Source of the DNA: Chara braunii
Taxonomy: Eukaryota; Streptophyta; Charophyceae; Charales; Characeae
Direction: 5' to 3'
Length of the DNA stretch: 38,214 nucleotides
Assembly (NCBI GenBank): GCA_003427395.1
Contig: BFEA01000331.1
Span: 1,543,577-1,581,790, forward strand
The notes under the pieces were generated by a model, which ran no database searches, had not been told where the DNA came from, and worked only from the letters and a program-made list of their open reading frames with translations. Every line of letters begins with the position of its first letter. The first letter of the stretch is position 1. Below are positions 20,500-31,359 of this stretch, piece by piece. The translations under genes were made by a program, and so were the position numbers.

Positions 20500-22850
20500 G
20501 AGGAACTCAGATCCTTGGTGAAACATTTATCATAAATGTATGACATGGTTGCCAACAGGGGCAGCAAAACGCAAGGATGATGGATTCATCCAAAGGAGAT
20601 TGCCCTCCAAAGGAACCGAGAGTTAAATGGGTAACCCTAGAAGTTCCCATCACGATGGTGGGGGTTCTCCTCATAGCTAGGGTTAAGCCTAATACCAATG
20701 ATGTATGAATCACCATGCCAACACGAAAGAACATGGAGCAATTGACAAATGAACACACGTCCTTGTTATGGAGGGCACTAATCATTTACATTAACAATAT
20801 AGTTTTAGCCTCAATTTGGTATAAATCTGCAATTTAGTCTTTGAGCAAACCCTCCACTAAAGAATTTAATGAATGAAGCGGTTGATTTTCTCAATTGAAA
20901 TGTTGTGGAAAACACTTGCACTAGAACAAATTCACTGACTAACAACGATTTCTATAGTTGACATTTATCCTCTCACCTGGGGTGGAGGATATGTATTGGA
21001 GCATTCCTCATGCTCAATCGCAATCAAGCAATGGAGGGGAGAGGGGGGGCGGCAGGAAGGATCTCACTCCGGATAATTTTTGCTCTGTACTACTGAAAAT
21101 ATGAAGAAAGATTCCTCTCCCCATAAGTCGCCCTCCTTTAGATATGAAGAAATCCTTATGCAACCTGAAATGGATGGGTTATTGACTCTAATGGAAGAGT
21201 TACATGAGTTAAATATAACAAAGTGAGGTTCACGGATTTATGAGACCCAATAGCAAAATCATGAAAAACTATAGAGCAACTTCGGAAGTAAAATAAATAT
21301 GCACACAACTTGAATGATAACTTGGATGGTATCACCTCTTCCTTTCTCTTGGCCTGGAAGGTAACCCTGAGGAAGGGAACAACTTGCATAGTGGTCGACT
21401 GGGTATGCGGTCACCGCCTTGATGGCTCCAAGGTCGTAGAATATATCCTTGACACCCACTTCCAAGGGGCATTAGTTAATATCTTACAACTCTAGCGGGA
21501 TCATATGATCGCACAAGGGCAACAAAATGATGGTTTTTTTTTTCCCTTTTCACTCCATCTATAGGGTCAGAGTGGTATTTTGTCGTCAACAAAAGGTTGG
21601 ATGGTGTTTGAGTTTGAAACCCCCATCCTGAAACTTCCTAGTGATCTCGCAGAATGAGTGTGGATGCCTTCCAGGAGAAGTAAATCTCAAAGGTTGCAGT
21701 CTTTAACAGTCAAAGCATCCTATAGATTATTGTGGCCTAGAGTATACGTGATCACTATTATGCAGGAATAATGGCCATGTAATCTGGACGTGCATATGAA
21801 AATATTCGTTCCATTAGATAGTGTAGAAGTTTGAAGGAAAGATTAACCAAGTTGGCGTCTCTGCAATGGTAGATAGCCCATCGCTGCTTACCGACGAATG
21901 ACTGGTTGATAGACCACTCATCATAATTGGAACAAAGAGTTTTGACTCCCCCTTGGTGCCCATCTTGTTTGAAAGTTTTTCCCAATAGGAAAATTAGAGA
22001 GACCATTGAACATATTTTCCTTCAATGCCCAATGTCTAAGCTATGGTGGAGACCCAGGGACTATATTTGGAATAGATTGAGAAAACTGGATTGACTAGGG
22101 GACTAGGAGTCGACACTTTAAGGGCATTTGAACTCGGTGTTGATAGAACCATCGGTCTTTCAACTGAACTTGTTTAATCTAAGAAGAAAACATTGTTGCT
22201 CATTCTATGATATAAATGATGTGTGCATGTTCGAGAGGAAGTGAGGATTGAAGGGTCACATATATCCGACCTTATTTAACAATTTATCCAAACTGAGCCT
22301 CGAACGCACTGGTCCAAAATTCAATTGGGTTGAAATGTTTTGAAAAAAAAAATAAACATAAAAAAAATATATATTTACACCGGACTGGTTGGGGAGGACT
22401 CAGGGGAGAAACTGGGGGAGAAAGTTTGGCCAGGAGGGAAAGAGATGATGTCTCCTTCAAGAGAGACTATCATATCACCTTTCAAGAATGATCTAACGAG
22501 GGGCTTCCTTGAGATCTCCCAATTTGTTATTACCATTGTCTTTGTCTGAACTTGCCTGGGTGGATCGTAAATGGTATGGAGGGGATAAGGAGTGAATGAT
22601 CAATAGTAGGATTCTGAGGCTCGGTTAAATGAGTATCTGGTGGACTTTCGTTTGTCTGAAGAGGGGGTAGTTCTTTGTATTTTATATTCTTATATAACAG
22701 TTGGAACACTTAACCCGGTTTCCAGCAGGTGATACTGCCCACCAATTGGCTGGAGTCATTCGTTACCCTGGTAGGGATAGGTGCTCATATCACCATCCCT
22801 TACAAAGGTAGTAGGCGTTTGTTTAAGAAAAATAAAAGGAATGGTTTTCA
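20500..22850 (+). pseudogene. LINE-4: 5'-truncated, heavily decayed LINE
   Basis: It begins in the thumb region: KHTSLL-RALII (about 20755-20785) matches the HTSIFWWALVI block of LINE-1. zf-RVT remnants: KLASLQW then HRCLPTND (about 21850-21902), ETIEHIFLQCPMS (about 22000-22035) and WNRLRKLD. The C-terminal motif follows: DWLGG (about 22385) and KRDYHITFQE (about 22458-22490). The 3' hairpin lies at 22702-22757. Many stops and deletions. An A-rich insertion at about 22340-22375 interrupts the C-terminal region. Confidence 0.7.
22702..22757 (+). other. Conserved LINE 3' double hairpin, copy 4
   Basis: ACCCGGTTTCCAGCAGGTG and TGCCCACCAATTGGCTGGAG. The second stem (GGTG/CACC) is intact. The first stem's left arm is changed. 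It is followed by an A-rich stretch near 22827. Confidence 0.7.
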
Positions 22851-24646
22851 ATAGGCTCTCACTGAAGGAAATAGATTAAACCAACTATCGTAGGGTCACA
22901 TTTACCCCATTACGTAGAACCCCCCCACGACTTATAGTTTAATATGAAAAAATAAAATTTCACATTCGATCTTAATCTGCGGCACCTCAACATACAAGAT
23001 ATAGACATACGGAGCAAGAGCGCAATCTTGCACAAGAGAGCACGGTAGGTGAAAAGACTGACAAAGTGATTAACTACCATCATGGATGAAACTTGCACGA
23101 ATAATGCATGAACATAACAACAGTATTGACCCCAAAGTTCAAATGGGAAAGCAATGAGGATATGAAGACCAATCAACTCTATTATATTTTTTCTCAAACT
23201 TTTAGTCAAAAAAAAAAAAATTATCCCAACAAAAGGATCATATATACTGAAGAGATCTGCGACTCGGCGAAACGAAATGACAATGACCAACATGTGGAGG
23301 TAGGAGCTCCACAATATCGAACCGGCGCAAAACATCATGTTCGCTTGCTTCCGTTAGTGACTACGAAATCTGATGAGGTGGCAATTAAACAAAAAGGTTG
23401 AACAATCTGCAGAGGAGATCTCCTGCATACCCGCACAAAAAAACAAGAAAGCCCGTCACGGACGTGAGCGATCTCGGATAATTTGCTCCTTGCGGGCGGT
23501 GATCGAACAAGTTATGAACACATACTACAGGAGCAGGTCAAGACAATAGCCACAAAAGTGGGGGACGCTTCGGACCTGTCTTCAATACGGGTCATGTGGT
23601 GGGGGGGGGGGGGATCGAATAAATCGACAAGGTAATTTCTCCCCGAAATCCTGTACAAAAATCGTCTGGTTTTCTATGGGGATGTGACGGAATTCCACCC
23701 AAAAGTGGTCCGCCATTAGTTGTTTCATCGGTTCTTCCAGGCGATACTATCTCAGTGGGGGCCACAGGTAGGTGTAAACTCGTGACTTATCACATTTGAT
23801 TGTTCGCCAGCCGTTCATGGTCTTTTTGTCTGCTTCGTGCCTACAAATGACTGTTACTGTTGACACCGAGATGAGCTGGAGCAGGAAGAGATCATGTACA
23901 TCCTCTAGATTCCCTCTTAGGGATGCGAGGCATCTTGGGATCCAACCCACATTTTTGTTAGTTGACTAGAAGACCACATCGTTGTGGAACGCCAAATTAC
24001 TTGCGTGTCTCGTATACAATTCGTTTCAGTCTTCGACTTTTTCAGCCAACAGAGATTTGACCATGGTTGTCTTACCTCGATGTTTAATTACCTAAGGTTC
24101 GGAGACCGTCAATAGCATAAAGAGAAAAAGGAATCATGCGGAGGAGAGGTTTCCAAACCTGCAAACTAAATTCGTACTTGTTACAGACTACCCACCAATC
24201 TCTCCCTCACCTCCCTATCAACCCCCACCCAAGCACCTCCCCCCCTCCTCCTCATTCACCTCCATCCCCACCGGTGCCCCCTCCCTGCCCTCACACCCCC
24301 TTTACCCCCTTGATTCCATCTACCCCTTAGCCTCATGAAACCTAAACTGTTCTTTTTTTTTTTAAACAAAACAAGCCCAGCGCCCACGGTTGATATTAAT
24401 TTTAAGAATATTGAGGCTGGGGTCCTCACAGTGTACCCAGAGTTGTCTACTAGAGCCTGTATCATGCCTCTTCACCCTTAATACGGCGTCAAAATGTCAT
24501 CTCATCCTAGCATATATATCCTCAGATACCTGCATGTCTCATTCATACCCGTATCATGATCTGGGAACCATACAAAGGTTCGACAATGGAAAATGATTTG
24601 AGAATTTTGCAAGAGGTCGTAATGAATGTGTAAAGTCGACTTCAAT
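22851..24646. other. Long stretch with no recognised gene
   Basis: I see no protein family. It contains a 13-base A run (about 23208), a 15-base G run (about 23600), a C-rich segment at 24180-24330 encoding a Pro/Ser/His-rich frame reminiscent of the LINE-2 C-terminal tail, and a T run at about 24351. Open frames up to 142 codons (22910-23338, minus) have no motif I can name. Confidence 0.5.
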
Positions 24647-25620
24647 CTAGTTGTTAAAAGATAGGCGATAGTCCCTTTGAAATTCCTCCTGATCTCTTAC
24701 TTGTCCTCCTTCCACTTCACCTGCCCATTCTCCCTCCCTGATTCTTCCCAAGCCAACTATGATTAAACAATTGGATGTGATGTCAAATGTCCTTCTTGGA
24801 TGTGATATATTGTATTTTTTCTTTGACTTTCTCCCATCTAAATAAAATATCAGTTTGAATTTTTTGTTTAATAGTTTCTGTGAACTAAGGCCTATCCATC
24901 GTGCACCTTCCATTTCGTGAGTACATCGTCTTATCCATATTGCCCACAATATTGCCCTTCTACCAATAATAAATAAATTACATATGAATTCATCTATATG
25001 TTCTAGGTTCCATGACTCAACGAGCAACGTTTTCCACTGACATGGCCAGGTATGAGAAGTACCCAATTGTCGCCAAATTCTATCCCACCAATGTCATAAC
25101 AATACTGCTCCTGGGCATTGGAGGAAGATATGTTCAATGGTTTCTGGAATAAGCCTCTTTGGAAAGACAGACTTGCAGAATTTGCACCAAGGAAGAGCTA
25201 AACCTTTTTGTTCTAGAGAGGTTCTGTCCCACAATATTGCCCTTCTACCAATAATGAATAAATTACATGTGAATTCATCTATATGTTATGGGTTCCGTGA
25301 CTCAAGGAGCAACGCTTTCCACTGCCATGGCCAAGTATGACAAGTACCCAATTGTCGCCAAATTCTATCCCACCAATGCCATAACCATATCGCTCCTAGG
25401 CATTGCAGGAAAGATATGTTCAGTGGTTTCTGGAATAAGCCTTTTTGGAAAGGCAGACTTGTAGAATTTGCAGCTAAACCTTTTTGTTCTATAGAGGTTT
25501 TGTCAATAATCCAATTATTGGTAGGGAGGCATCTGTGAACAATCTGCCATTGTTGGGAACATCTGAAAGAAAGACCAAGTTACGAAAGACAACTTGAAGG
25601 GGAGAGGAATGAAGAGGGTT
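24647..25620 (-). pseudogene. LINE-5a: inverted LINE segment, zf-RVT and C-terminus
   Basis: On the minus strand, read from right to left: QQWQIVHRCLPTNNWII (about 25555-25505), LEQKG, C-x2-C, ETIEHIFLQCPG (about 25140-25105), WWDRIWRQLGTSHTWPCQW (about 25090-25035), then a 139-codon open stretch to 24647 with AIWIRRCTHEMEGA and, near its end, QRDYRLSFNN. It matches the C-terminal half of the other copies. A 285-bp tandem duplication (about 24946-25230 and 25231 onward) repeats the zf-RVT part. No minus-strand 3' hairpin is found beyond 24647. Confidence 0.75.
24946..25515. repeat. 285-bp tandem duplication within LINE-5a
   Basis: ACAATATTGCCCTTCTACCA occurs at 24946 and 25231. The following sequence, including TACCCAATTGTCGCCAAATT and GCTCCT-GGCATTG-AGG, matches in the same order with scattered substitutions. 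Confidence 0.85.
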
Positions 25621-25639
25621 CGTACATCACATAGTAGGA

Positions 25640-26130
25640 GCAGCAAGGTTTGCACAAGTACAATGGTCAGCTGTCATCCACGACCAGCGTCATGAGGGGA
25701 CATTAGCAGCAGCCACAGCAAAGCAAGGCTCCAATTTGAAATGGAAAGCGGTGGAGAGACAACTCAGAGAGCAAAGCGACGAATCATACCAATCGTCTGT
25801 GCTTTCCGGGGATGTCCCCCTTGAAAGTCAATCACTGGTTTGAAACATCAGGTGTCCGTCTCTAAAGGGCAGAGTGGTCTCCAGTTACCATATAATTGTT
25901 TTTAACCTTGTAATGCTGGCTCTTTGTTAAGTTTAAAGGGATGCTGAACCCGTTTTCCAGCAGGTGCAACTCCCCACCAATGGACCGGAGTCATCCATAA
26001 ACGGGAACGGTAGAGGGGGGTCTGGTTTTATCAGTGCTCTAAATACAGGGCCTACACCAGTCCTCGATGGTTCACCAAAAGAAGAAGAAGAAGAAGAAGA
26101 AGAAAAAGAAGAAGAGAGACATCCCTTTGC
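25640..26130 (+). pseudogene. LINE-5b: sense-strand LINE 3' end joined head to head with LINE-5a
   Basis: On the plus strand, LKWKAVERQLREQ (about 25735-25775) resembles the LKWKPWWQTERQW of LINE-2, followed by a 3' UTR, the conserved hairpin at 25939-25992 and a (GAA)n tail at about 26083-26120. The upstream LINE-5a points the other way. An inverted 5' part joined to a sense 3' part is the structure produced by twin priming during LINE integration. Two independent insertions are the alternative. Confidence 0.65.
25939..25992 (+). other. Conserved LINE 3' double hairpin, copy 5
   Basis: GCTGAACCCGTTTTCCAGC then AGGTGCAACTCCCCACC. One mismatch in the first stem; the second stem is intact. A (GAA)n tail follows. 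Confidence 0.75.
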
Positions 26131-26705
26131 TTACCCTATCTGTCAAATCAACATATTGACCGCTCCTGGGTATTGGAGGAAGATATGTTCAATGGTTTCT
26201 GGAACAAGCCTCTTTGGAAAGCCAGACTTGTAGAATTTGCAGCTAAACCTTTTTGTTCTAGAGAGGTTTCGTCAATAATCCAATTATTGGTAGGGAGGCA
26301 TCTGTGAACAATCTGCCATTGCTGGGAACATCTGAAAGAAAGACCAAGTCACGAAAGACAACTTGAAGGGGAGAGGAATGAAGAGGGTCCGTACATCACA
26401 TAGTAGGAGCAGCAAGGTTTACACAAGTACAATGGTCAACTGTCATCCACGACCAGCGTCATGAGGGGACATTAACAGCAGCCACAACAAAGCAAGGCTC
26501 CAATTTGAAATGGAAAGCGGCGGAGAGACAACTCAGAGAGCAAAGCTACGAATCATACCCATTGTCTGTGCTTTCCGGGGATGTCCCCCTTGAAAGCTAA
26601 TCACTGGTTTGAAACATCAGGTGTCCGTCTCTAAAGGGCAGAGTGGTCTCCAGTTGCCATGTAATTGTTTTTAACCTTGTAATGCTGGCTCTATTAAGTT
26701 TAAAG

Positions 26706-26756
26706 GGATGCTGAACCCGTTTTCCAGCAGGTGCAACTCCCCACCAATGGACCGGT
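26706..26756 (+). other. Conserved LINE 3' double hairpin, copy 6 (duplicate of copy 5)
   Basis: Identical in the hairpin core to the block at 25939, because it lies in the 769-bp-offset duplication. Truncated after GGACCGG. Confidence 0.8.
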
Positions 26757-26911
26757 GACGCCCAAATCTCACGCCCTGCGCGACTTCTTGATCGGAGTGG
26801 GATATGGGCCTGGAAGTGCGAAAAGGGGTGTGCCAAGAATTTTTGGGGAAGTGGGGGAGTCTTAAGGGTATGAATGCAATTGGGCGAATAAGGGGCGCAT
26901 GCGCGAGGGAC

Positions 26912-27403
26912 TCAGGGTCCGATGGGGCCGGGGCACTGTGGGCGACGGTTTACGAGGAAATCCCTCTGCGGTGGAGGCGGTCCCGAAAAGTTAGGCCGTC
27001 GGGGACCACCACGTGGAGCGGGCCGCCGCGTACTTAAATTGGGCCTTTGGAATTCCGGAGTTCTCCATTCGCCGCTACGTTGGCAATTCACACAAAACGT
27101 ACTGGGCCAATAGGGGGCTATGGCCGGCCACGGAACGACGCTGAGTTGATGATACGGGAGAAGAAGGCGGAAAGAAGGGAAACTGGTGGTGATGACAACA
27201 AATCCCAGGTGGGTGAAGTAGTAGGTGTGGTCGGGGGAAGGGAAATCAGAGCACCGAGGGTCGCTAGAGGTAGCGCAGTGGAATTCCCGTGGACATAGTC
27301 GATTCTCCGTGTGACAGGGGTATCGCAGCCTTATGAGTTCGTTTATCCAAGGGGTGAAATAATCCGGGTCGTAGGATGAGTCTGAGTTCCAAGATCGCGT
27401 CAT
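26912..27403 (-). CDS. Unidentified ORF, 163 codons
   Basis: I do not recognise it. It starts at an ATG (27401-27403) and reads Ser/Asp/Tyr-rich (MTRSWNSDSSYDPDYFTPW), then Cys-containing, and ends Arg/Pro-rich (RPAPRGGPRRPNFSGPPPP). The C-terminal composition resembles nucleocapsid-like RNA-binding tails of retroelement gag proteins, but I see no zinc knuckle of standard spacing. Plus-strand frames overlap it in the GC-rich part (about 26900-27120). It could be the start of another retroelement. Confidence 0.3.
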   Translation of the reverse strand: MTRSWNSDSSYDPDYFTPWINELIRLRYPCHTENRLCPREFHCATSSDPRCSDFPSPDHTYYFTHLGFVVITTSFPSFRLLLPYHQLSVVPWPAIAPYWPSTFCVNCQRSGEWRTPEFQRPNLSTRRPAPRGGPRRPNFSGPPPPQRDFLVNRRPQCPGPIGP

Positions 27404-27479
27404 GGTATCATCGTAGATGGGATAACTCTGGTCGGGTTATCATCACCACGCACGAGCATGTGCAGGACAGGCGAACTTA

Positions 27480-29250
27480 GTTGCACCTCCTGGGGCCAGA
27501 CTTCGGATCGTCTTATTGCTTCGTAAGTTTCGATTATGCAAGATGCAACCATATCACAACCTCATCATGAGACAAGCAAAAACGAGAACGAAATCGCTAT
27601 CGGGGCCAAATTCTTATCCCATCTACAACTGTATCAGGTTCAGGCAAAGATTCAACACACACAAAAAAAAGGCAAGGACAGGGATTCTCAGCAAAAAGAT
27701 AGACAAGCAGGCGTAACATCCATACGTCCATATATTCGACAATCATACACATAATGCAATCGGGATGGACATCGCAAGGACAAGTGTGAGCGAAAAAAAA
27801 AAAACAAGTCCACATTCCAGAAAGCCGAAGCGAAAATAAGAACGGGCAAGCCGCCCGGAGCCGCAATCAAAATGAATGTACACAGATGAAGAGGGGGAAA
27901 AGACAAAGAAACAGCAAATCCGCGTCCATCGACCTCAACTCTCTCCTTCTCTCTCTCTCTCTCTCCGATGCGGACAGTCCGTCGTCACGCACCAACCCAC
28001 GAAGTTGTCACCCCGCGTAGTCCTCCCGCACCCGTCGGATTCGCCCGTGCCCACAGTCCGTCGTGGCCCACGTCAATCTCGCGCGTTCGGCACCAGCCCG
28101 TCGGGTCGCCCAACTCCTACTCTACTCACCTCTTACTTCGCTCGTGTGCCGACCCTTCCTGATTGCGCAACCCCGAGCTTCCAACAACGGGTTAAGACAG
28201 CTGACTAATCGCGCAGCCGAAATTTATAGCGTGCATGCATGTACGAAGAACACGGAATTACCTGGACTTAGAGTGGGGATTAGAGAGGGAGTGCCTGCGT
28301 TCTGCATGGTCGGGCCGCGGCGTGGGGGACGTAGCCCTTCTCCACGTATCGATCCGACCATGCAAACCGTGGCTTACAAAAACTTCAGCAACAGAAAGAG
28401 AAGGAGGGCGGGAAAGACAAGATCCAAGAAGGAAAATACAGTTACAATGGCGCTCGCCCCAAGATTACAGTTACACACACGATTAAGGGCGCCTACTAAT
28501 CAGAATACCGTTGCAGCCGCAAAAAGAAGCGTGTGGAAGAAGGAGCCGCGTGACAAGAAAAAGAAAAATCCTAACTACTGAATTCCTAATTCCTAACTAA
28601 TGCGAAGAAGCAAAAAGCACAAGGTTCAGAAGGAAAGTCCGAAATTCCGAGAGTCATCGGGGACTCGACAAAATTCAAAAGAACGAAGCAAATTTCCCGC
28701 GCGATGCCCGCGCCCAAAAGATCGAAATCGAAACGAAAGAAACGGCGTCAACATTTATTAATCGCGCGTGCGCGTGGCGGCGCGCCGGACATCCATCCGA
28801 CCAATCAATCAACCGGCCGTCCCAAGACACGCCCAGCTCCGTGCCTAGCCATTGGAAAAAGAAGCGACGAAAAGGACGAAAAAGCGAGGACACTGATGCA
28901 ATTCTCCACCGATCCCGATCTCCCATAATTAGCCCAATCTTCCCAGCTTAGGACCCCTTGTTGCAACCGTGCAGAAAATCGCGCGTTACAGAAAGTGGTT
29001 CGTTACATATGTGACGCCCAGGGGGTTCCAATATTAGCAAGCTCCTGCTTGCTTGTTGACACGTGTCGATTTCTCTAATCGATGGACACGCAGAGCACTT
29101 CTGTCTATGCCACTTACCGTTCAACTGCGTGTGGACGTCATCCACATGGCAACATTGCTCTTCTACAAGTTCCTCAGATTGGGTTTTCGACGATCCAAGG
29201 ACGGGATCCTTCTCGTATCGTCGCCGCGACACGCGTCCATTACCGCTGCA
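27480..29250. other. No recognised gene; CT microsatellite and CCAAT-like sites
   Basis: A CT run lies at about 27938-27966. The part around 27970-28330 and 28730-28860 is GC-rich and includes GACCAATCAATC and AGCCATTGG. Open frames (28063-28581, plus; 28948-29232, minus) have no recognisable domain. The 3' LTR of the minus-strand Ty3 element should lie in or near this stretch, but I could not find a matching LTR pair. Confidence 0.45.
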
Positions 29251-29541
29251 TCAGTAATTAACCGAAAGGGGGAAAGGAAGGCTGTATGCATATGAGGGGG
29301 GGCGAGGCGGCTCCATCGTAAGCTCAGGTATGAAGCGCCCAATCGCAGTGAGGTCGTAGGGAAGCTCTTGGAAGCGGACGATGCGATGGAAGCGGGGGAA
29401 TCGCTGGCCGCTGCGGGGAAGGGAAGCGAGGTAGTCTGGGTAAAGGGAAACGAGGGTTTGGAGGACGTCGGTGCGGAACCGATCATGGTCTTCACACGCG
29501 GGAAAGGTCCCCGTAACGATGCAGTAAACCTCTATGTGGTT
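29251..29541 (-). pseudogene. Coding-like block after ORF3, unidentified
   Basis: A 96-codon open stretch with plausible protein composition (NHIEVYCIVTGTFPACEDHD; later RFQELPYDLTAIGRFIPEL), ending at TGA 29251-29253. A TGA at 29548-29550 interrupts the same frame, which stays open upstream of it for about 30 codons. It may be the end of the third ORF or a separate fourth ORF. I recognise no domain. Confidence 0.4.
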
Positions 29542-29729
29542 ACGGCCTCACCACGCGGCGCTAAGGAGTAGAATGTGGAAAGGGGAAATCGGGGACGGCG
29601 CACCGAACGGAAGGGTGGGGGTGGACAGTCAACTCTAAGCGGGCGGAGTAGAAATGTCGGAAGGTGGCGATGGGGAAGGGATTACGGGGGAAAACGACGC
29701 GATGGAAATACTGATTGAAAGAGAGATGG

Positions 29730-31359
29730 CTAAGGGGATGGTGGTATATGGATCGGGGACGAAGGGCAAAGCTCCTCATCGATACGTTGACGAATTGGGG
29801 GACGGGCGGAGGCGGAGGGGGACGGGGATCGGGATCGGGATCGGCGCCTTGTTGTCGCGGCGCTCGAGGTGGTGGCAGCAAGGTCCCCATGTTCCAGCTT
29901 GGGCGGCTCGGGATCCTTGGAAGGATCGTTCGATGTGGGGTCGATCACCGGCCGCTTTCCCTCCGCGACCTCTTTCTTGCGCTACGCGGCAGCCTCAGGG
30001 TTCTCCTCTCGTCGATCCGGTCCTGGCACCCACTCGAGCTCGTCGTCGTGCGTTGGCTCCTGGTCGTCTCCGCTTTCCACTTCTTCGTCGTCGTCTTCGT
30101 CCTCCTCCTCACTTGGCTCGCCCTCGCTGTGCTCACTATAGGCTTCCTCCTCTTCTTCCGAAGTCTCCTCCTCTACGTCTTCTTCTTCTTCTTCTTCTTC
30201 TTCTTCTTCTTCTTCAGCTTCCGCCGGCTCTTCTTCTGCTTCGCGTTCTTCTTCCTCGTCCTCGGCCAGCCGGGCCGCTGCTTCCCCGGCCTCTCTCCTT
30301 AATTCTCCTTCCGAATCCTCTTCTGCTTCCTCTTCTGCTCTCAGCGCCGCCCACTCGAACGCCGTTGGTTGCTGAAAGAAGCGGGGATTAGTTATGCTGT
30401 GGACGTCCAGGTACTCGCTGCGAGAGGGAACACGGTCGTCCGCCCAGCGCTCCTCGATACAAGCCAACCACTGGAGGCTCGGGGCGAGAGTCCTTGAGAG
30501 GGTATGTGGCACGGGCTCTTCGTCGCTTTGAGAGACGATGTCAAGGGGGAGTTCGTCGGCCAGTCGCGCGATCACGATCGTAAGTTCGCGCACGATCTGT
30601 GGTCGGTTTCCCCGATCCACTTCTCCAAAGACGAATCCCAGAAGGTCTCCCGCCACGTTGGTCCTCCACGCCTGGATGATGAGCAGCTCCACGGCCTCTG
30701 ACGCGAGCCTCCGATCGCCTTTCCACATCCAGTTCAGATCCACTCGTAGCAGGCAGAATGAGAGCTCAACGAACTATGCACGCCACAGCCTCCAATAATC
30801 CGGATCAACGATGGGTACTGTCAGCGGCTCCAGGTGGAAGGAGAGACGAGGGTAGTGAGAGGACTGCCAGAAGATGGGGAAGAGAGAGGGAGGAGAAAAC
30901 GTCGAGATCGGCGCGCGACTCATCTGCGTGGCTGGAAGGGAGCAAGTTCTGGGAGGACGACAGGTGGCTCGCGCAGCGTTGTGCGCAACGTGTTGACCTC
31001 GATGCCGTCGACAGGATAGCACTCGTCACCGTGCCTTGTGAGCCGTCGATCCCAATCAGTGGCCAGATCACGACCCCACTGGTACAAGGTGCTTTTGATG
31101 GCGGCTTGCCGCGCCGGATCGAAGGCAGTGATGTCGCCACTGAAGACTACCACGGTAGACACGTGGCTAATTCCTGGGGCCGCTCGCCGTTGGAACGCCG
31201 TTGCCTCGGCCAGCACCACCACCTGGGATTGCTCGTGAACCGGAAGTCTACCGCGCCGTACACACCCACAGTGCAGAAAAATTGTGCAAGGCGCATGAAG
31301 TCGAGGCTGATCCGCGGATGATGCACTTGGCGGATGGCTGAGATCTCTCCCCGTGGCAT
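29730..31359 (-). pseudogene. Third ORF downstream of integrase, unknown function, acidic tail
   Basis: The first ATG (31359-31357) overlaps the pol stop codon by one base (TGATG). Three blocks follow. N-terminal MPRGEISAIRQVHHPRISL to about 31217; after a one-base deletion in a C run, VVVLAEATAFQRRAAPG...VFSGDITAFDPARQ...WGRDLATDWDRRL to 30920; after a second frameshift, EPLTVPIVDPDYWRLW to a TAG at 30774-30776, then DLNWMWKGDRRL...GDLLGFVFGEVDRGN. A Glu-rich tail is encoded by GAA repeats (about 30120-30340). TAG at 29982-29984 is in frame and a basic/Ser-Pro section (RRRSRSRSPSPS) runs to 29730. Total about 540 codons. No signal peptide or membrane segment is visible, so nothing supports an envelope role. 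I do not recognise the family. Confidence 0.6.

Larger units (their letters stand above)
25391..26756. repeat. 769-bp-offset direct duplication covering LINE-5 parts
   Basis: About 590 bases starting at about 25391 (GCTCCTAGGCATTG) recur from about 26162 (GCTCCTGGGTATTG). The anchor CAATAATCCAATTATTGG is at 25504 and 26273. The second copy ends within the 3' hairpin block at about 26756, where the sequence switches to GTGACGCCC. Similarity is high, so the duplication is younger than most LINE decay here. Confidence 0.9.

Noticed and set aside
29654-30391. Plus-strand ORFs rich in Leu/Pro or Phe opposite ORF3.
   Set aside because: They are the complement of the Glu-rich ORF3 tail and GAA repeats; the poly-Leu and poly-Phe runs follow from the microsatellite.
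29730-31359. ORF3 considered as an envelope gene because of its position after integrase.
   Set aside because: No signal peptide, transmembrane segment or glycoprotein features are visible in any of its frames.
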